Of a stretch of 52,573 bases of DNA, positions 42,550 through 51,901 are shown one piece after another. The notes under the pieces were generated by a model, which did not search any database, was not told the DNA's origin, and was given only the letters and a program-made list of their open reading frames with translations. Position 1 is the first letter of the stretch. Each line of letters opens with the position of its first letter. The stretch is from NCBI GenBank assembly GCA_007679095.1, contig VEFU01000031.1, forward strand, positions 1-52,573, given 5' to 3'. Both the position numbers and the translations under genes were made by a program. Origin of the DNA: Paenibacillus bovis. Its GTDB lineage: Bacteria > Bacillota > Bacilli > Bacillales > Bacillaceae_C.

Positions 42550-42556
42550 GGAGTAA

Positions 42557-42763
42557 TTAGCTGCTGCTCCACCCTTTTCGCTTATAATACTTGCTTCCTT
42601 TCATTGGTGACCTTCTATACATTCGATCACTACTACTACTTCCTTTGTAGTAATATTTGTGTCTACGATCGCTGCTACTTCCACGCCGATAGTGTTTATG
42701 ACGGCGCTCACTACTGCCAAGAGATAGCTGTTTCATTTGTTTCATTATTTTCTTAAACATCAT
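42557..42763 (-). CDS. Small basic Ser/Tyr-rich CotG-like protein
   Basis: 68 residues made mostly of Ser, Arg, Lys, His and Tyr. Three imperfect repeats are visible: SSERRHKHYRRG, SSSDRRHKYYYKG and SSSSDRMYRRS, followed by GSKYYKRKGWSSS. Composition and repeat type recall the phosphorylated spore coat protein CotG, but it is far shorter. GAGG lies just before the ATG. It faces the kinase gene tail to tail. A role as a spore coat protein and as a substrate for phosphorylation is inference. Low complexity makes assignment by similarity unreliable. Confidence 0.7.
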   Translation of the reverse strand: MMFKKIMKQMKQLSLGSSERRHKHYRRGSSSDRRHKYYYKGSSSSDRMYRRSPMKGSKYYKRKGWSSS

Positions 42764-42825
42764 TTACCTCATTTCTTTTTTGAGCATTTCGTCATTTTTA
42801 GTCTAACATAGTATAAGAATAAACT

Positions 42826-42861
42826 AAAAAAACCTTCAATCAAAAGATTGAAGGTTTTTTT
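42826..42861 (-). terminator. Terminator of mqo
   Basis: Perfect stem AACCTTCAATC/GATTGAAGGTT with A/T extensions and a 4-nt loop; works in both directions and overlaps the mqo stop. Confidence 0.92.
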
Positions 42862-44362
42862 AGCTGACAACAAGTTGTTTCTCAACAAGTTCAAGCGTTT
42901 GCGCTGTAGATTGATGAACTTCACGTAGCAGTTCAGGGTTCTCCATTAATGATTCACCATAAGACGGAATCATTTCTTTCAGCTTTGACTCCCATTCTAT
43001 CATATGGTCAGGGAAGCATCTTGTAAGTACATCCAACATTACATTTACAGCAGTAGAGGCACCTGGAGAAGCACCTAATAATGCAGCAATTGATCCATCT
43101 TCAGAAGTAATTACCTCTGTACCAAATTGGAGTGTTCCCTTACCTCCTTCTTCCGTGTCTTTTATGACTTGAACACGTTGTCCTGCAACAATTAATTCCC
43201 AATCTTCACTCTTAGCATTAGGTATAAATTCTCTTAGTTCTTCCATGCGTTGTTCTTTTGATAGCATCACTTGCTGAATTAAGTATTTTGTAAGAGATAC
43301 GTTTTTGGCACCAGCCGCTAACATCGTGAACAAATTATTTGGTTTTACAGACGTAATTAAATCAAAGATAGATCCTGTTTTTAAAAACTTTGGTGAAAAA
43401 CCTGCAAAAGGACCAAATAATAATGACTTTTTATTATCAATGAATCGAGTATCTAGATGTGGAACAGACATCGGTGGTGCACCAACTTTTGCTTTTCCAT
43501 AGACTTTAGCATGGTGCTGTTCTATTATTTCAGGGTTTTTACAAACCATAAATATCCCACTAACAGGGAATCCACCTATCTGTTTACTTTCCTTAATACC
43601 TGATTTTTGTAATAGATGGAGACTTCCCCCTCCCCCACCGATAAATACAAACTTAGCACGATGAAGTTCTACAGTACCATTATTAAGATTCTTTACTTTC
43701 AATTCCCATGAATTATCATCTGAACGTTTCATATTTTTCACTTGGTGATAATAATTCACTTCCACATCTCTATTCTGTAAATGTTGAAATAACATTCTCG
43801 TTAATGCACCGAAGTTAACATCTGTACCTGTATCAATCTTCGTTGCTGCAATTGGTTCATTATTTTCACGGTCTTGCATAATAAGTGGAATCCATTCTTT
43901 CAGCTTTTCTGGATCATCAGAAAATTCCATACCAGCAAAAAGCGGATTCATTGATAGCGCTTCAAAACGCTTCCTTAAAAAAGATACATTTTCTTCCCCT
44001 TGGACTAAGCTCATATGTGGTAATTGAGTAATAAAATCATGGGGATTTTGTATCAAATTATTTTTGACTAGATATGACCAAAATTGCATCGACACTTGAA
44101 ATTGTTCATTAATCTTAATTGCTTTACTAACATCAATAGTGCCATCTGCTTTCTCTACTGTATAATTCAATTCACATAATGCAGCATGTCCTGTTCCTGC
44201 ATTATTCCACTCATTAGAGCTTTCTTCACCAGGTTTTCCTAATTTCTCAAATACTTTAATATTCGCATCAGGCATTAATTCTTTTAGTATCGTCCCTAAT
44301 GTAGCACTCATAATTCCGGCGCCAATTAAAATGACGTCTGTTTTATTTTCTATGTTGCTCAT
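42860..44362 (-). CDS. mqo: Malate:quinone oxidoreductase
   Basis: 500 residues from ATG 44362, with AAGG upstream. A peripheral membrane FAD enzyme that oxidises malate to oxaloacetate and passes electrons to quinone. FAD-binding [17 protein letters not shown] (about 8-24), [26 protein letters not shown], then [19 protein letters not shown] and [17 protein letters not shown]; ending [17 protein letters not shown]. These are standard Mqo blocks and the length is right. Single gene with its own terminator. Mqo provides an alternative to the NAD malate dehydrogenase of the citric acid cycle. Confidence 0.96.
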   Translation of the reverse strand: MSNIENKTDVILIGAGIMSATLGTILKELMPDANIKVFEKLGKPGEESSNEWNNAGTGHAALCELNYTVEKADGTIDVSKAIKINEQFQVSMQFWSYLVKNNLIQNPHDFITQLPHMSLVQGEENVSFLRKRFEALSMNPLFAGMEFSDDPEKLKEWIPLIMQDRENNEPIAATKIDTGTDVNFGALTRMLFQHLQNRDVEVNYYHQVKNMKRSDDNSWELKVKNLNNGTVELHRAKFVFIGGGGGSLHLLQKSGIKESKQIGGFPVSGIFMVCKNPEIIEQHHAKVYGKAKVGAPPMSVPHLDTRFIDNKKSLLFGPFAGFSPKFLKTGSIFDLITSVKPNNLFTMLAAGAKNVSLTKYLIQQVMLSKEQRMEELREFIPNAKSEDWELIVAGQRVQVIKDTEEGGKGTLQFGTEVITSEDGSIAALLGASPGASTAVNVMLDVLTRCFPDHMIEWESKLKEMIPSYGESLMENPELLREVHQSTAQTLELVEKQLVVS

Positions 44363-44524
44363 TTTAACCAACCTTTTCAACAAAATTTTCATAAAATGCA
44401 AATGTGTTTCTCAAGACTAGTTTTCTGTTAAATTAAATATATTAGAATATATTTTCTACTACTCTATGATACCATATACTTTAAAAAATGGATGCGTAAT
44501 CAAGGAAAAAATGTAAAATTTCTT

Positions 44525-44554
44525 TAAAAAGAAAAATCGCACCAAAAGATGCGA
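44525..44554 (-). terminator. Terminator of the FMN reductase gene
   Basis: TCGCA (44537-44541) pairs with TGCGA (44550-44554); on the minus strand TTTTTCTTTTT follows. Confidence 0.65.
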
Positions 44555-44561
44555 CTTATCC

Positions 44562-45110
44562 TTAGTTTGATTTAATAAAATCAATAAATGTATTAATTTT
44601 GCTATCGAGGAAATTTAGAGTTGTTTCATCAACAAGCTCACCTTTTGCTTCATCGACTTTTTGGTTAACCATATTGATTAATACTTCATTTCCACCAGGA
44701 GGTAGAACTCTAGCTTGAATACCAGGTGCTACTAAAATCTCACGTAAATGAAGTTGGGCACGAATAGTCCCCATTTGTCCAGGTGTTGCCCCAAGTGTCA
44801 TAACTGGCTTGTTTAAGAAGACTCTTTCTACACGGGAAGTCCAATCTAGTGCATTCTTTAATACACCTGGAACAGACCAATTATATTCTGGTGTAATAAT
44901 AATTACTCCATCTGCATTTGCGATTGAATCTTTAAACTCTTTTACGGATTGAGGTGGATTTAACTCCTCATCCTGATCAAAATATGGAAGTGAACGAATA
45001 TCAGCAATTTCAATATTCAGTTTTTCCTTATAGCGTTCTACCATCGTTTTAGCAATTTGCATATTATATGAATCTTTTCTTATGCTACCTACGATTGCAA
45101 CTATTTTCAT
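44562..45110 (-). CDS. NADPH-dependent FMN reductase family protein
   Basis: 182 residues from ATG 45110 with GGGGGG upstream; the frame to 45167 adds no plausible sequence. Flavodoxin-like fold: phosphate loop GSIRKDSYNMQIA (about 7-19), PYFDQDEE, then DGVIIITPEYNWSVPGVLKNALDW (the P-E-Y motif that holds FMN). It reduces flavin or quinone/azo compounds with NADPH, like YhdA/AzoB-type proteins. Monocistronic. Confidence 0.92.
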   Translation of the reverse strand: MKIVAIVGSIRKDSYNMQIAKTMVERYKEKLNIEIADIRSLPYFDQDEELNPPQSVKEFKDSIANADGVIIITPEYNWSVPGVLKNALDWTSRVERVFLNKPVMTLGATPGQMGTIRAQLHLREILVAPGIQARVLPPGGNEVLINMVNQKVDEAKGELVDETTLNFLDSKINTFIDFIKSN

Positions 45111-45242
45111 TATGTATCCCCCCCAAATGTGTAAATGTATTATGTATAGGGAATTTAATTCAGTCAAGAAATAAAACCCATATTACTTTATTAATTAATA
45201 ATTCTACAATTTTTTAGCTTACTATCCAAACTTTGTGCTCAA

Positions 45243-45594
45243 TTATTTATTCTTTTCTGAAATATGCCAACAAACACCCGCAGGATCAATTAAATGGATT
45301 ACATGGATAATGTGCAGGCTCCTTTACTTTAATAGGATAGTTTTTTGGTATAATATTTTGCTGAATATGTTGCCACCAATAATCTAGATCTGTAACTATT
45401 AATTCAACCATGAAATTATTCTGGAGTTCTTGCTGATGAAAGTTTTGCAGATAAAATTCTTGTTCCCCCATCTGATAAATTGTTAATCCTGCGTTAGCAT
45501 AATTCGTCTTAAAGCCTAAATCTGAATAAAATCGCTGTGCAAGATCATAATCTGAACCTGAAGGTATAAACGGACGTAATTTGACTGACTCCAT
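45243..45594 (-). pseudogene. VOC/glyoxalase-like gene with a 3' frameshift
   Basis: From ATG 45594 (AAGGAGG upstream) the frame reads a VOC domain and stops at 45286 after KEPAHYPCNPFN. In another frame the sequence continues HVIHLIDPAGVCWHISEKNK to a stop at 45243; that is the standard C-terminus of this family (I-H-L-I-D-P-A-G-V-x-W-H). The join falls near 45300, where the expected P-W-G-x-R stretch is missing, suggesting a small deletion that is not a multiple of three, perhaps between two copies of CCATG. The truncated 102-residue product lacks a metal/substrate-side strand and is probably non-functional. Confidence 0.8.
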
Positions 45595-45633
45595 ACTAAA
45601 TCCTCCTTTATATATATTTTTTTTGTAAACCGC

Positions 45634-46311
45634 TTAGGAATTTACTTGGACGAAAAGGCCATCACCATGTAACCACTCAGCAATAAAAACATCCTTATAA
45701 TTTATTACATTATGTTTCGATAACTCTGCTTTCAACCATGATTCATCATAACCTAATTCCATAATTTCATCCCACAGGACTTCTCCATCGCGAATGATTG
45801 TAACTGGTACATAGACGGATTGAGAAGGTAAATTTAGATCCTCCTGTGTAGTTTTTTGATACTTTGTTTTTTTGAGAATACTAAGGGATCCATTTGCTTC
45901 CAAATAACAATAGGCTACTTCACGAATAGAAAAAGTTTCACTTTGGCGTAGCAAGCTTTGTAACAAGTTAATATTTATCCTATTCTTCTTTAATGCTTCA
46001 CGATCAATCACACCATTTTTTATGAGTGCGACTGGTTTCCCTATCACTATACCACGGAATTTTAAAGATTTCTGACTTAATATTTCCACAATGAATAACA
46101 ATACAGCCCAAAGGACTAATGAATAGATGATATAAAATACCCCGATTTTGTTATCATACAAGGCGTTTCCTAATATTTCACCTAGCACAATAGCAGCTAT
46201 AAATGTAAAAGGTGAAATTTGGCTAATAATCTTCTTACCAACAAACTTTACAATAAGAAATAAAAATAAAAATCCTACTATCAGTTCAAGAGTTAAATGA
46301 CCAATTTGCAT
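45634..46311 (-). CDS. DUF421 (YetF/YrbG-like) membrane protein
   Basis: 225 residues. Three membrane helices at the N-terminus (LELIVGFLFLFLIVKFVGKK, ISPFTFIAAIVLGEILGNAL, FYIIYSLVLWAVLLFIVEIL) and a cytoplasmic YetF-like domain: RGIVIGKPVALIKNGVIDREALKKNRININLLQSLLRQ..., AYCYLEANGSLSILKK, VTIIRDGEVLWDEIMELGYDESWL. This is the YetF family of unknown function that is frequent in spore formers. The ATG at 46311 is chosen over an upstream TTG. Confidence 0.9.
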   Translation of the reverse strand: MQIGHLTLELIVGFLFLFLIVKFVGKKIISQISPFTFIAAIVLGEILGNALYDNKIGVFYIIYSLVLWAVLLFIVEILSQKSLKFRGIVIGKPVALIKNGVIDREALKKNRININLLQSLLRQSETFSIREVAYCYLEANGSLSILKKTKYQKTTQEDLNLPSQSVYVPVTIIRDGEVLWDEIMELGYDESWLKAELSKHNVINYKDVFIAEWLHGDGLFVQVNS

Positions 46312-46436
46312 GAACAATAAACCCCATTCTAACTAGTAATAAAATCAATTGCTATTTTTAGTAAGAATGGGTATTGTTATACACATATGTGTTTTTCGGA
46401 AATAGTATTAATATTGGGTACTAAATTATCAGTCAC

Positions 46437-46718
46437 CTACCTATTAGGTCGATTATTAGTATTGTTCTTGGATGCTGCATTAATTTTAGGAACTCGATGT
46501 GGAATCTCCATTTTAATTGCTATTTTATGTAATAATTCTATTATTTCAGCCAATCCAATTAATACAATACCAGAAATAAGTCCACTACCTCCCCAGTGTA
46601 GGAAAATAATCCAACCACCTTCATAACCATCAATTCCAAGCAGAAAACCAATGATGAAACTTAGAATAATTATTACTTTTCCAAGTGCATTCAAAATACT
46701 AGCAATCTTATTAACCAA
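46437..46718 (-). CDS. Small membrane protein of unknown function
   Basis: 93 residues with two hydrophobic segments (about 10-28 and 36-60: GGWIIFLHWGGSGLISGIVLIGLAEIIELLHK) and a basic, Asn-rich tail. The start is TTG, with GGGGGAG 6 nt upstream, a good ribosome-binding site. The motif HWGGSG(L/I) followed by a glycine-rich helix is seen in small uncharacterised membrane proteins of Bacilli. Function not recognised. No operon partner. Confidence 0.65.
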   Translation of the reverse strand: MVNKIASILNALGKVIIILSFIIGFLLGIDGYEGGWIIFLHWGGSGLISGIVLIGLAEIIELLHKIAIKMEIPHRVPKINAASKNNTNNRPNR

Positions 46719-46798
46719 TAGATACTCCCCCTTATGTATTACTATTGATTTCTAGGTGAATACAATCATCTCCTGTAAAATTATAGACAAAAAAGTTT

Positions 46799-47479
46799 TT
46801 ATGAAAATATCTCTACTCCAATAAACCAGATAACTGGTACTAACAATGCTGGTAGCATATTTAGCGATTTACTATCTTTAATGCCTAAAATAGATAAACC
46901 GGAGCTCAATATTAAGATTCCACCAACAATAGAAACTTCTGTCATAAGTGCATTGGTTAAAAATGGCTCTACATATTGTGCACATAAATAAATGGCTGTT
47001 TGCCATGCAAATAACACAACGGCTGCAAACCCAATTCCGATACCATATGTTGCTGCTAGTGCCATCGATGTTACTAAATCAAGAGTTGCATTTGTAAATA
47101 AGTATGTATGATTATGGTGTAAGGCACTTTCAACTGGTCCAAGAATGGATAACGTACCAATACAAAAAAGTAAAATTGCTGTAGAAAGACCTTTACTTAA
47201 ATCTGATTGGGAAAATCGATTCACAAGCTGATTAAAACGTGCGTCTACATTAATAACTGTACCTACTAATCCACCAATAGCTAAACTAACAATAAATAAT
47301 ACCGGATATGAACTGTTGGGCATATTTTGAACAACTGCATTTATTCCAATTGCCACTGCTGCAAAACCCATTGCTGTAAATAATGCCGACTGGTATTCTT
47401 CTTTAATGCCCTTCTTTAAAAAACTCCCTGCAAAACTGCCAACAATTATGGCGATTGTATTTACGATAGTTCCGATCAT
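46799..47479 (-). CDS. DUF554 membrane protein
   Basis: 226 residues with about seven hydrophobic segments. The start GTIVNTIAIIVGSFAGSFLKKGIKEEYQ and the block LFCIGTLSILGPVESALHHNHTYLFTNATLDLVTSMALAATYGIGIGFAAVVLFAWQ are diagnostic of DUF554 (YdfK/YqgA) proteins; the end GGILILSSGLSILGIK also fits. Function unknown; possibly a transporter. GGGG lies 9 nt before the ATG. Confidence 0.92.
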   Translation of the reverse strand: MIGTIVNTIAIIVGSFAGSFLKKGIKEEYQSALFTAMGFAAVAIGINAVVQNMPNSSYPVLFIVSLAIGGLVGTVINVDARFNQLVNRFSQSDLSKGLSTAILLFCIGTLSILGPVESALHHNHTYLFTNATLDLVTSMALAATYGIGIGFAAVVLFAWQTAIYLCAQYVEPFLTNALMTEVSIVGGILILSSGLSILGIKDSKSLNMLPALLVPVIWFIGVEIFS

Positions 47480-47608
47480 TTCGACAGACCCCTTCTTATG
47501 TATACAAACAATGTTCTAGTTAATATAATTTTATTTCTTTACCATGGTTAATTTATCAGCTTAATAGGAACTGAACTAAAAAATTATCCTTCAATATAAA
47601 CAATAAAG

Positions 47609-48811
47609 CTATGTTCTATTTATCTTTCTCCTAGCTTTTATCTGTATTGGAGTAAGTGTTCCTATTAACGCAAAAATACTACTAGCTAATAATATTCCCG
47701 TTAACCCATTAAAGGCTACAAATGATAAGATACCAAAAACAACTAAATCAAATGCAGAATCTAGAACTGATAATAAAGATAATGTTGTAGCTCGAATATC
47801 GGATGGAATCAGGTCATTTTTTAATTGAGAATAAATAGGTCTCCTAAGTGCCTGTCCTATTCTCAACACAAAAAATGCCCCTAAAACAAGCCAAAGCGAA
47901 TCACCAAATAATGCAGATAGAAAAAGACCAAACGCCGCAAGACCTCCTGTTACACTCATTAATAGCATTCTTGGAAACTTTGTTGTAAACCAACCAATAG
48001 ACTGAGAAGTTATAAAACCACAAACTGCAGCGAGTGCATACAACACACCAATCATTACAACAGGTAGTCCAGCATCAGTAAATAGCGGTTGATTAAAAGC
48101 TTCATAGACAGAATCAGCTGCAATAAATACAAGTGTGAAGTTAATAAACATTAGTAATAGCGTTGGTGCTCTTCGAATTGCTCTCATTCCAGAAACAACT
48201 TGTTTTAACGGATTTTCACGATTTGAACCGATGCTACTTGGATTTTTCACAAAGAAAATAAGAAAAAATTCTATTAAATGAAATCCTATTCCAGCAATTA
48301 ATAAAAATACAAACTGATTTTCTTGTAAATCCTGAGCAAAATATGATCCAAATAATACAGCTAATATCATTGATACAAAGCTTGCAGATTGTATCTTTCC
48401 CATCGCACGGTCCATTCTATGTTGGTCATCATCTTCTTTTAATGATTCATAAATTAAAGCTTCATCAGCTCCAGAGAAAAAAGTGACCGACAACCCATTT
48501 AAAGCACTATATAAGAAAAACATCCATGGTTGATTAGAATAAATCAACAAAACGATACTAGCAATTATCATAAGAACACCTATGAGGAATGATGTTTTTG
48601 CACCAAACCTATCTGCAACAACTCCTCCAGGGACTTCACCGATTAGTACAGCTCCACTCCAAAATATTTGAAGCAGAAGAATATGGGAAGCTTCTAAACC
48701 CCTAGCAAAATAAAAAAGGGTCAGTACAGGCGCAATAAAATTAATGGTACCGAAAAAACGAATCCAAAACATTATTCTAATATTATGTATCGATATTGAT
48801 TTTGTTTTCAT
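47609..48811 (-). CDS. MFS transporter
   Basis: 400 residues with about twelve membrane segments. The loop 2-3 motif is GEVPGGVVADRFGAKTSFLIG (G-x-x-x-D-R-x-G). It resembles drug- or small-molecule-exporting MFS members; the substrate is not known. The second of two adjacent ATG codons has the better spacing to AGGAG. Single gene with no obvious regulator beside it. Confidence 0.9.
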   Translation of the reverse strand: MKTKSISIHNIRIMFWIRFFGTINFIAPVLTLFYFARGLEASHILLLQIFWSGAVLIGEVPGGVVADRFGAKTSFLIGVLMIIASIVLLIYSNQPWMFFLYSALNGLSVTFFSGADEALIYESLKEDDDQHRMDRAMGKIQSASFVSMILAVLFGSYFAQDLQENQFVFLLIAGIGFHLIEFFLIFFVKNPSSIGSNRENPLKQVVSGMRAIRRAPTLLLMFINFTLVFIAADSVYEAFNQPLFTDAGLPVVMIGVLYALAAVCGFITSQSIGWFTTKFPRMLLMSVTGGLAAFGLFLSALFGDSLWLVLGAFFVLRIGQALRRPIYSQLKNDLIPSDIRATTLSLLSVLDSAFDLVVFGILSFVAFNGLTGILLASSIFALIGTLTPIQIKARRKINRT

Positions 48812-48978
48812 CATTGCTCCTGTTTTATATAAATGAGATTGTTAATCTGTTAACTAGTGTACTACAAAATTAGTTGGAATAAAGCGATTATTATTGAAAG
48901 TTTACAGGACGGTAAGTGGATAACTTTTTTATTTTCATCATCCAATTGTTCAAACTGCTGAACATTAGTCATAAAATT

Positions 48979-49016
48979 AAAAAACTAACACGATAAGCTC
49001 TCACCTATCATGTTAG
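48979..49016 (-). terminator. Terminator of the phospholipase-like gene
   Basis: CTAACA.GATA (48985-48995) pairs with TATC.TGTTAG (49006-49016), one mismatch; TTTTTT follows on the minus strand. Confidence 0.82.
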
Positions 49017-49312
49017 TATCTCCTATTATCCCGCTCAATCCCACAAGTAAAAATCGTTTGTAGTTGCATATATTTGTACATCGTTGCTGCTTTTCTTCCT
49101 TTATCCGTTTGCCGATTAATCTTCGGGTATAAGCAGCTTAAGAATGCTCTGTCACAATAGCAACGCGATCTTCCTGAACTAAGGCATTTATCATGCTTAT
49201 AACAGCATGCATCGACATCATTTATGGGAGCGCCCGGCCCACTGCATCCCGGTCCACACCATTTATAGCCCGGAAACACACACAATCCTCGTTTTCTTCG
49301 TCTTGCGTACAT
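49013..49312 (-). CDS. Small Cys-rich phospholipase A2-like protein
   Basis: 99 residues with ten cysteines and no signal peptide. WCGPGCSGPGAP (about 18-29) resembles the calcium-binding loop and DVDACCYKHDKC (about 32-43) the catalytic His-Asp site of phospholipase A2; CYCDRAFLSCL continues the second helix. This matches the PLA2-like domain also found in parvovirus VP1, and similar short proteins occur in Bacillus genomes. It may hydrolyse phospholipids, possibly in or on the spore, but localisation is a guess. AAGGTGG precedes the ATG by 7 nt. The N-terminus MYARRRKRG is strongly basic. Confidence 0.8.
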   Translation of the reverse strand: MYARRRKRGLCVFPGYKWCGPGCSGPGAPINDVDACCYKHDKCLSSGRSRCYCDRAFLSCLYPKINRQTDKGRKAATMYKYMQLQTIFTCGIERDNRRY

Positions 49313-49412
49313 CCGTTCACCACCTTATCTGAATTATTTATATATATGAAATTAAAAGGTATGACGTATGTATTAATATCTAGAAATAAGATTACACATA
49401 AAAAGATTTTAC

Positions 49413-49457
49413 AAAAAAGGAAGGTCAGAATCCTCTCCAAATATAGAGTGTCTGACC
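49413..49457 (-). terminator. Terminator after the AraC gene
   Basis: GGTCAGA (49423-49429) pairs with TCTGACC (49451-49457), with CTCT/AGAG inside; the minus strand continues TTCCTTTTTT. Confidence 0.82.
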
Positions 49458-49498
49458 AAAACTAATTTATATTTTTATTATTGAAATAGTCGATTCAT

Positions 49499-50383
49499 TT
49501 ACTTGTCTTTCCGCAAGCTTCCAGGTGTCCTGCCTGTATGTTTTTTAAACATTTTTGAAAAGTGTTGTGCATTCGTAAAGCCACAATTTTCCGCGATTTC
49601 ATCCAGCTTAAGATTACTATGTAGGAGTAATTCCTCCGCATGTTGGATTCGTAATTTTACTAAATATTGATGTGGAGATATTCCAAAGTGTTTACGAAAT
49701 AGTGTTGAAAAGTTTGATATTGACATTCTCATTCGCTTTGCCATGTCCTCGACTGAAATATCTTCCGATAAATAAAATGTTAAATAAGAAGTTATCCAAT
49801 TAAAATCCTCAGGCGCTTTGGTGCTTTTTGTCGTGAATTCCCCATATTGCTTTAACATCGAAGATATTAATTCACTTGCAATAATCTGAGCCTCAATTAA
49901 TCCTAAAGTATCACCTGCTTGCCATAATTTTATTACCTTTATCAATGAGTCACGGAACCACAGGGGATTTTCTGGTTTAAATTGAATTGGTATTGCTACA
50001 TCTTCAAAATCATTTAATCTCGGCTGCATTATTCGCTTACTCAGAGATGTATCCATCTGTCCAACATTTTTTTCCTCCGTATCTTCTTCTAACCTATCAG
50101 AATGATAAAAAATATCCATATGTACAAAAGGAGTAATTGTTTTTGTAGTTCCCTGCAATGATACTAAGCTATTTGGTTGAACTAAACAAAAGTCCCCCTC
50201 CCTTAGAAAATAATCCTTTCCATTAACCGTAAAAATACATTTCCCTTCTTGTATATACACTAGCAAATAATCAAATAATCTTCTTTCATGCATAGACCAA
50301 GGATTTCTGATTGCATAATCAGCTTCCCTTATAAAGGGTACAATAGGCGACCGTTTCAGAAACTCATGTAAATCTATATTCAT
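49499..50383 (-). CDS. AraC family transcriptional regulator
   Basis: 294 residues. The N-terminal part (about 20-100) is cupin-like: RRLFDYLLVYIQEGKCIFTVNGKDYFLREGDFCLVQPNSLV. The C-terminal AraC domain (about 195-292) has two helix-turn-helices: ISVEDMAKRMRMSISNFSTLFRKHFGISPHQYLVKLRIQHAEELL and LKLDEIAENCGFTNAQHFSKMFKKHTGRTPGSLR. It probably senses a sugar or similar small molecule. It is divergent from the ferritin-like pseudogene, 117 nt apart, and may have controlled it. Confidence 0.93.
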   Translation of the reverse strand: MNIDLHEFLKRSPIVPFIREADYAIRNPWSMHERRLFDYLLVYIQEGKCIFTVNGKDYFLREGDFCLVQPNSLVSLQGTTKTITPFVHMDIFYHSDRLEEDTEEKNVGQMDTSLSKRIMQPRLNDFEDVAIPIQFKPENPLWFRDSLIKVIKLWQAGDTLGLIEAQIIASELISSMLKQYGEFTTKSTKAPEDFNWITSYLTFYLSEDISVEDMAKRMRMSISNFSTLFRKHFGISPHQYLVKLRIQHAEELLLHSNLKLDEIAENCGFTNAQHFSKMFKKHTGRTPGSLRKDK

Positions 50384-50407
50384 ATTTATCCCTCAAAAAA
50401 ATCATTT

Positions 50408-50457
50408 TTGACAATAATTATAACATGAATTGATAATGAAAATGCTTACATTTTCAT
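50408..50457 (+). promoter_or_regulatory. Promoter with inverted repeat before the ferritin-like gene
   Basis: TTGACA (50408-50413), 18 nt, GATAAT (50432-50437). ATGAAAATG-CTTA-CATTTTCAT (50436-50457), a perfect 9-bp inverted repeat, starts at the -10 and covers the likely transcription start, where a repressor would act. Confidence 0.55.
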
Positions 50458-50500
50458 GTAGGAATATGGAAAAGCAAACACTTCAGGGGTGATATTTATA

Positions 50501-51859
50501 ATGTTAAAAGTGAAAATTGACAATAAAGGGATTCCTCCTTTAGCTGGAATTTGCAATTATGAAAAAGCATTAAATACTGGATTTAGTGTGGATGAAAGTG
50601 TTGATTTACTAAAACGTTATAACTATGTAAAAAAGTACTTGAATCAAATTTTCGCGGCACATTTAGCTAGAACACCAGAGTGGGAAGTTAAATGTGCTTT
50701 CAGCTATCATATGTGGCTGGATGCCGAGCATTGTGCAGCTATTCGTAAAAGAGTTTCAGAAATGAGAGAACCACCCCTCCATCTAGATAAAGTAGCTGAT
50801 CCTAAATTAAAATCATTGCTAGATGAAGCTATCCGATCAGAAGATACGTTAGAATTATTAGTAGCCATTTATCAAGTCATCAAACCTGAGATTATCCGTT
50901 CTATAAAAAAGCAACTTGACAAGGCAAATCCTATTGCCGAACAACCCACATGTAGATTGTTAAAGATAATTTTAATGGAAGAAGAGGAAATGGTTGCTTG
51001 GGGAAAATCAGCTATATCTGCACTAATACAGAATGAAAAACAAGAGCAAAAAGCTATTACATGGGATAAACACTTAACAGCTTATCTTCAGTTAGCAGGT
51101 GGGATATTTGGTGATTTAGAAGAAGAGATACCTTCAATCCCAGAACCTAGAGCAGATGGTAATGTCTTTGAAATGGATCCAGTTCCGAGACGAGATGATC
51201 GATTCAAGGATAATTTTAATAGTGCAGGCTTAATAGATGAATATTACCAAGATGAAAATAGAAGTTTAGAAGAAAGAACATATGCATTATTATATAAACG
51301 CTTGAGAGAAATGGACGTTCCTGAATGGATGGCCCCTATTATTTATAAGACGAAAGATAAACCTTGGGAATATTACGTTGATATGAGCAGGCAGTTATAG
51401 GATGAAGCAAGACATGCGATGCTAGGAGAAATTGGCTTATATCAAGGAGGCGTTCCCTTCTATAAATACCCAGTTGACCTTAAGTCTTCCATGTCACTTA
51501 ATACGAAACTGGAACCTTTGGAAGCACATTTAATACTTTGGGCAATCGAACAAGGATTAATGCCGAGAAAAACAGGAAAACATTGGGAATGGGAAATTGC
51601 TACTCAATCTGAGAATAAACTTGCAGTAACATTCCAGGATTATGATTGGGCGGATGAAGTATTGCACGCACAAATTGGTAGGAAATGGATTGTTCCAGAA
51701 TTCGGTGGTTTATCGCAAGCTAGAGAAGCTTCAGGTCCTGCATTCAAAAAATGGGGAAATGCAATGGAAGAATATCGTGACTGGTCTGAACAGGAAAATT
51801 GGTGGCCAAAATTTATGCAAGATATAGAAAAGAATAAATCTTTAAGACAGAATCTATAA
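50501..51859 (+). pseudogene. Ferritin-like (DUF455-type) gene with an in-frame TAG
   Basis: The frame from ATG 50501 reads 299 codons, meets TAG at 51398-51400, then continues in the same frame for 152 codons to 51859. The sequence around the stop, MSRQL-stop-DEARHAMLGE, looks like QLWDEARHA in intact relatives, so TAG probably replaces a Trp TGG. Glu/His patterns (WLDAEHCAAI, LLKIILMEEEEMVAWG, DEARHAMLGE) point to a diiron, ferritin-like four-helix bundle; the family call is tentative. Both halves are otherwise clean, so the lesion is recent. Unless TAG is read through, only the N-terminal part is made, without the last E-x-x-H ligand set. Confidence 0.72.
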
Positions 51860-51901
51860 AGGTCTCGAGACAGATATAAATCGTAGTCAACTGAAATGTT
51901 A

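Noticed and set aside
49193-49465. Frame overlapping the phospholipase-like gene on the plus strand
   Set aside because: The minus-strand gene has a good ribosome-binding site and recognisable PLA2 motifs; this one has neither.
51398-51400. Pyrrolysine or programmed readthrough at the TAG in the ferritin-like gene
   Set aside because: No pyrrolysine genes are in view, TAG serves as an ordinary stop elsewhere, and a Trp codon change explains the pattern more simply.
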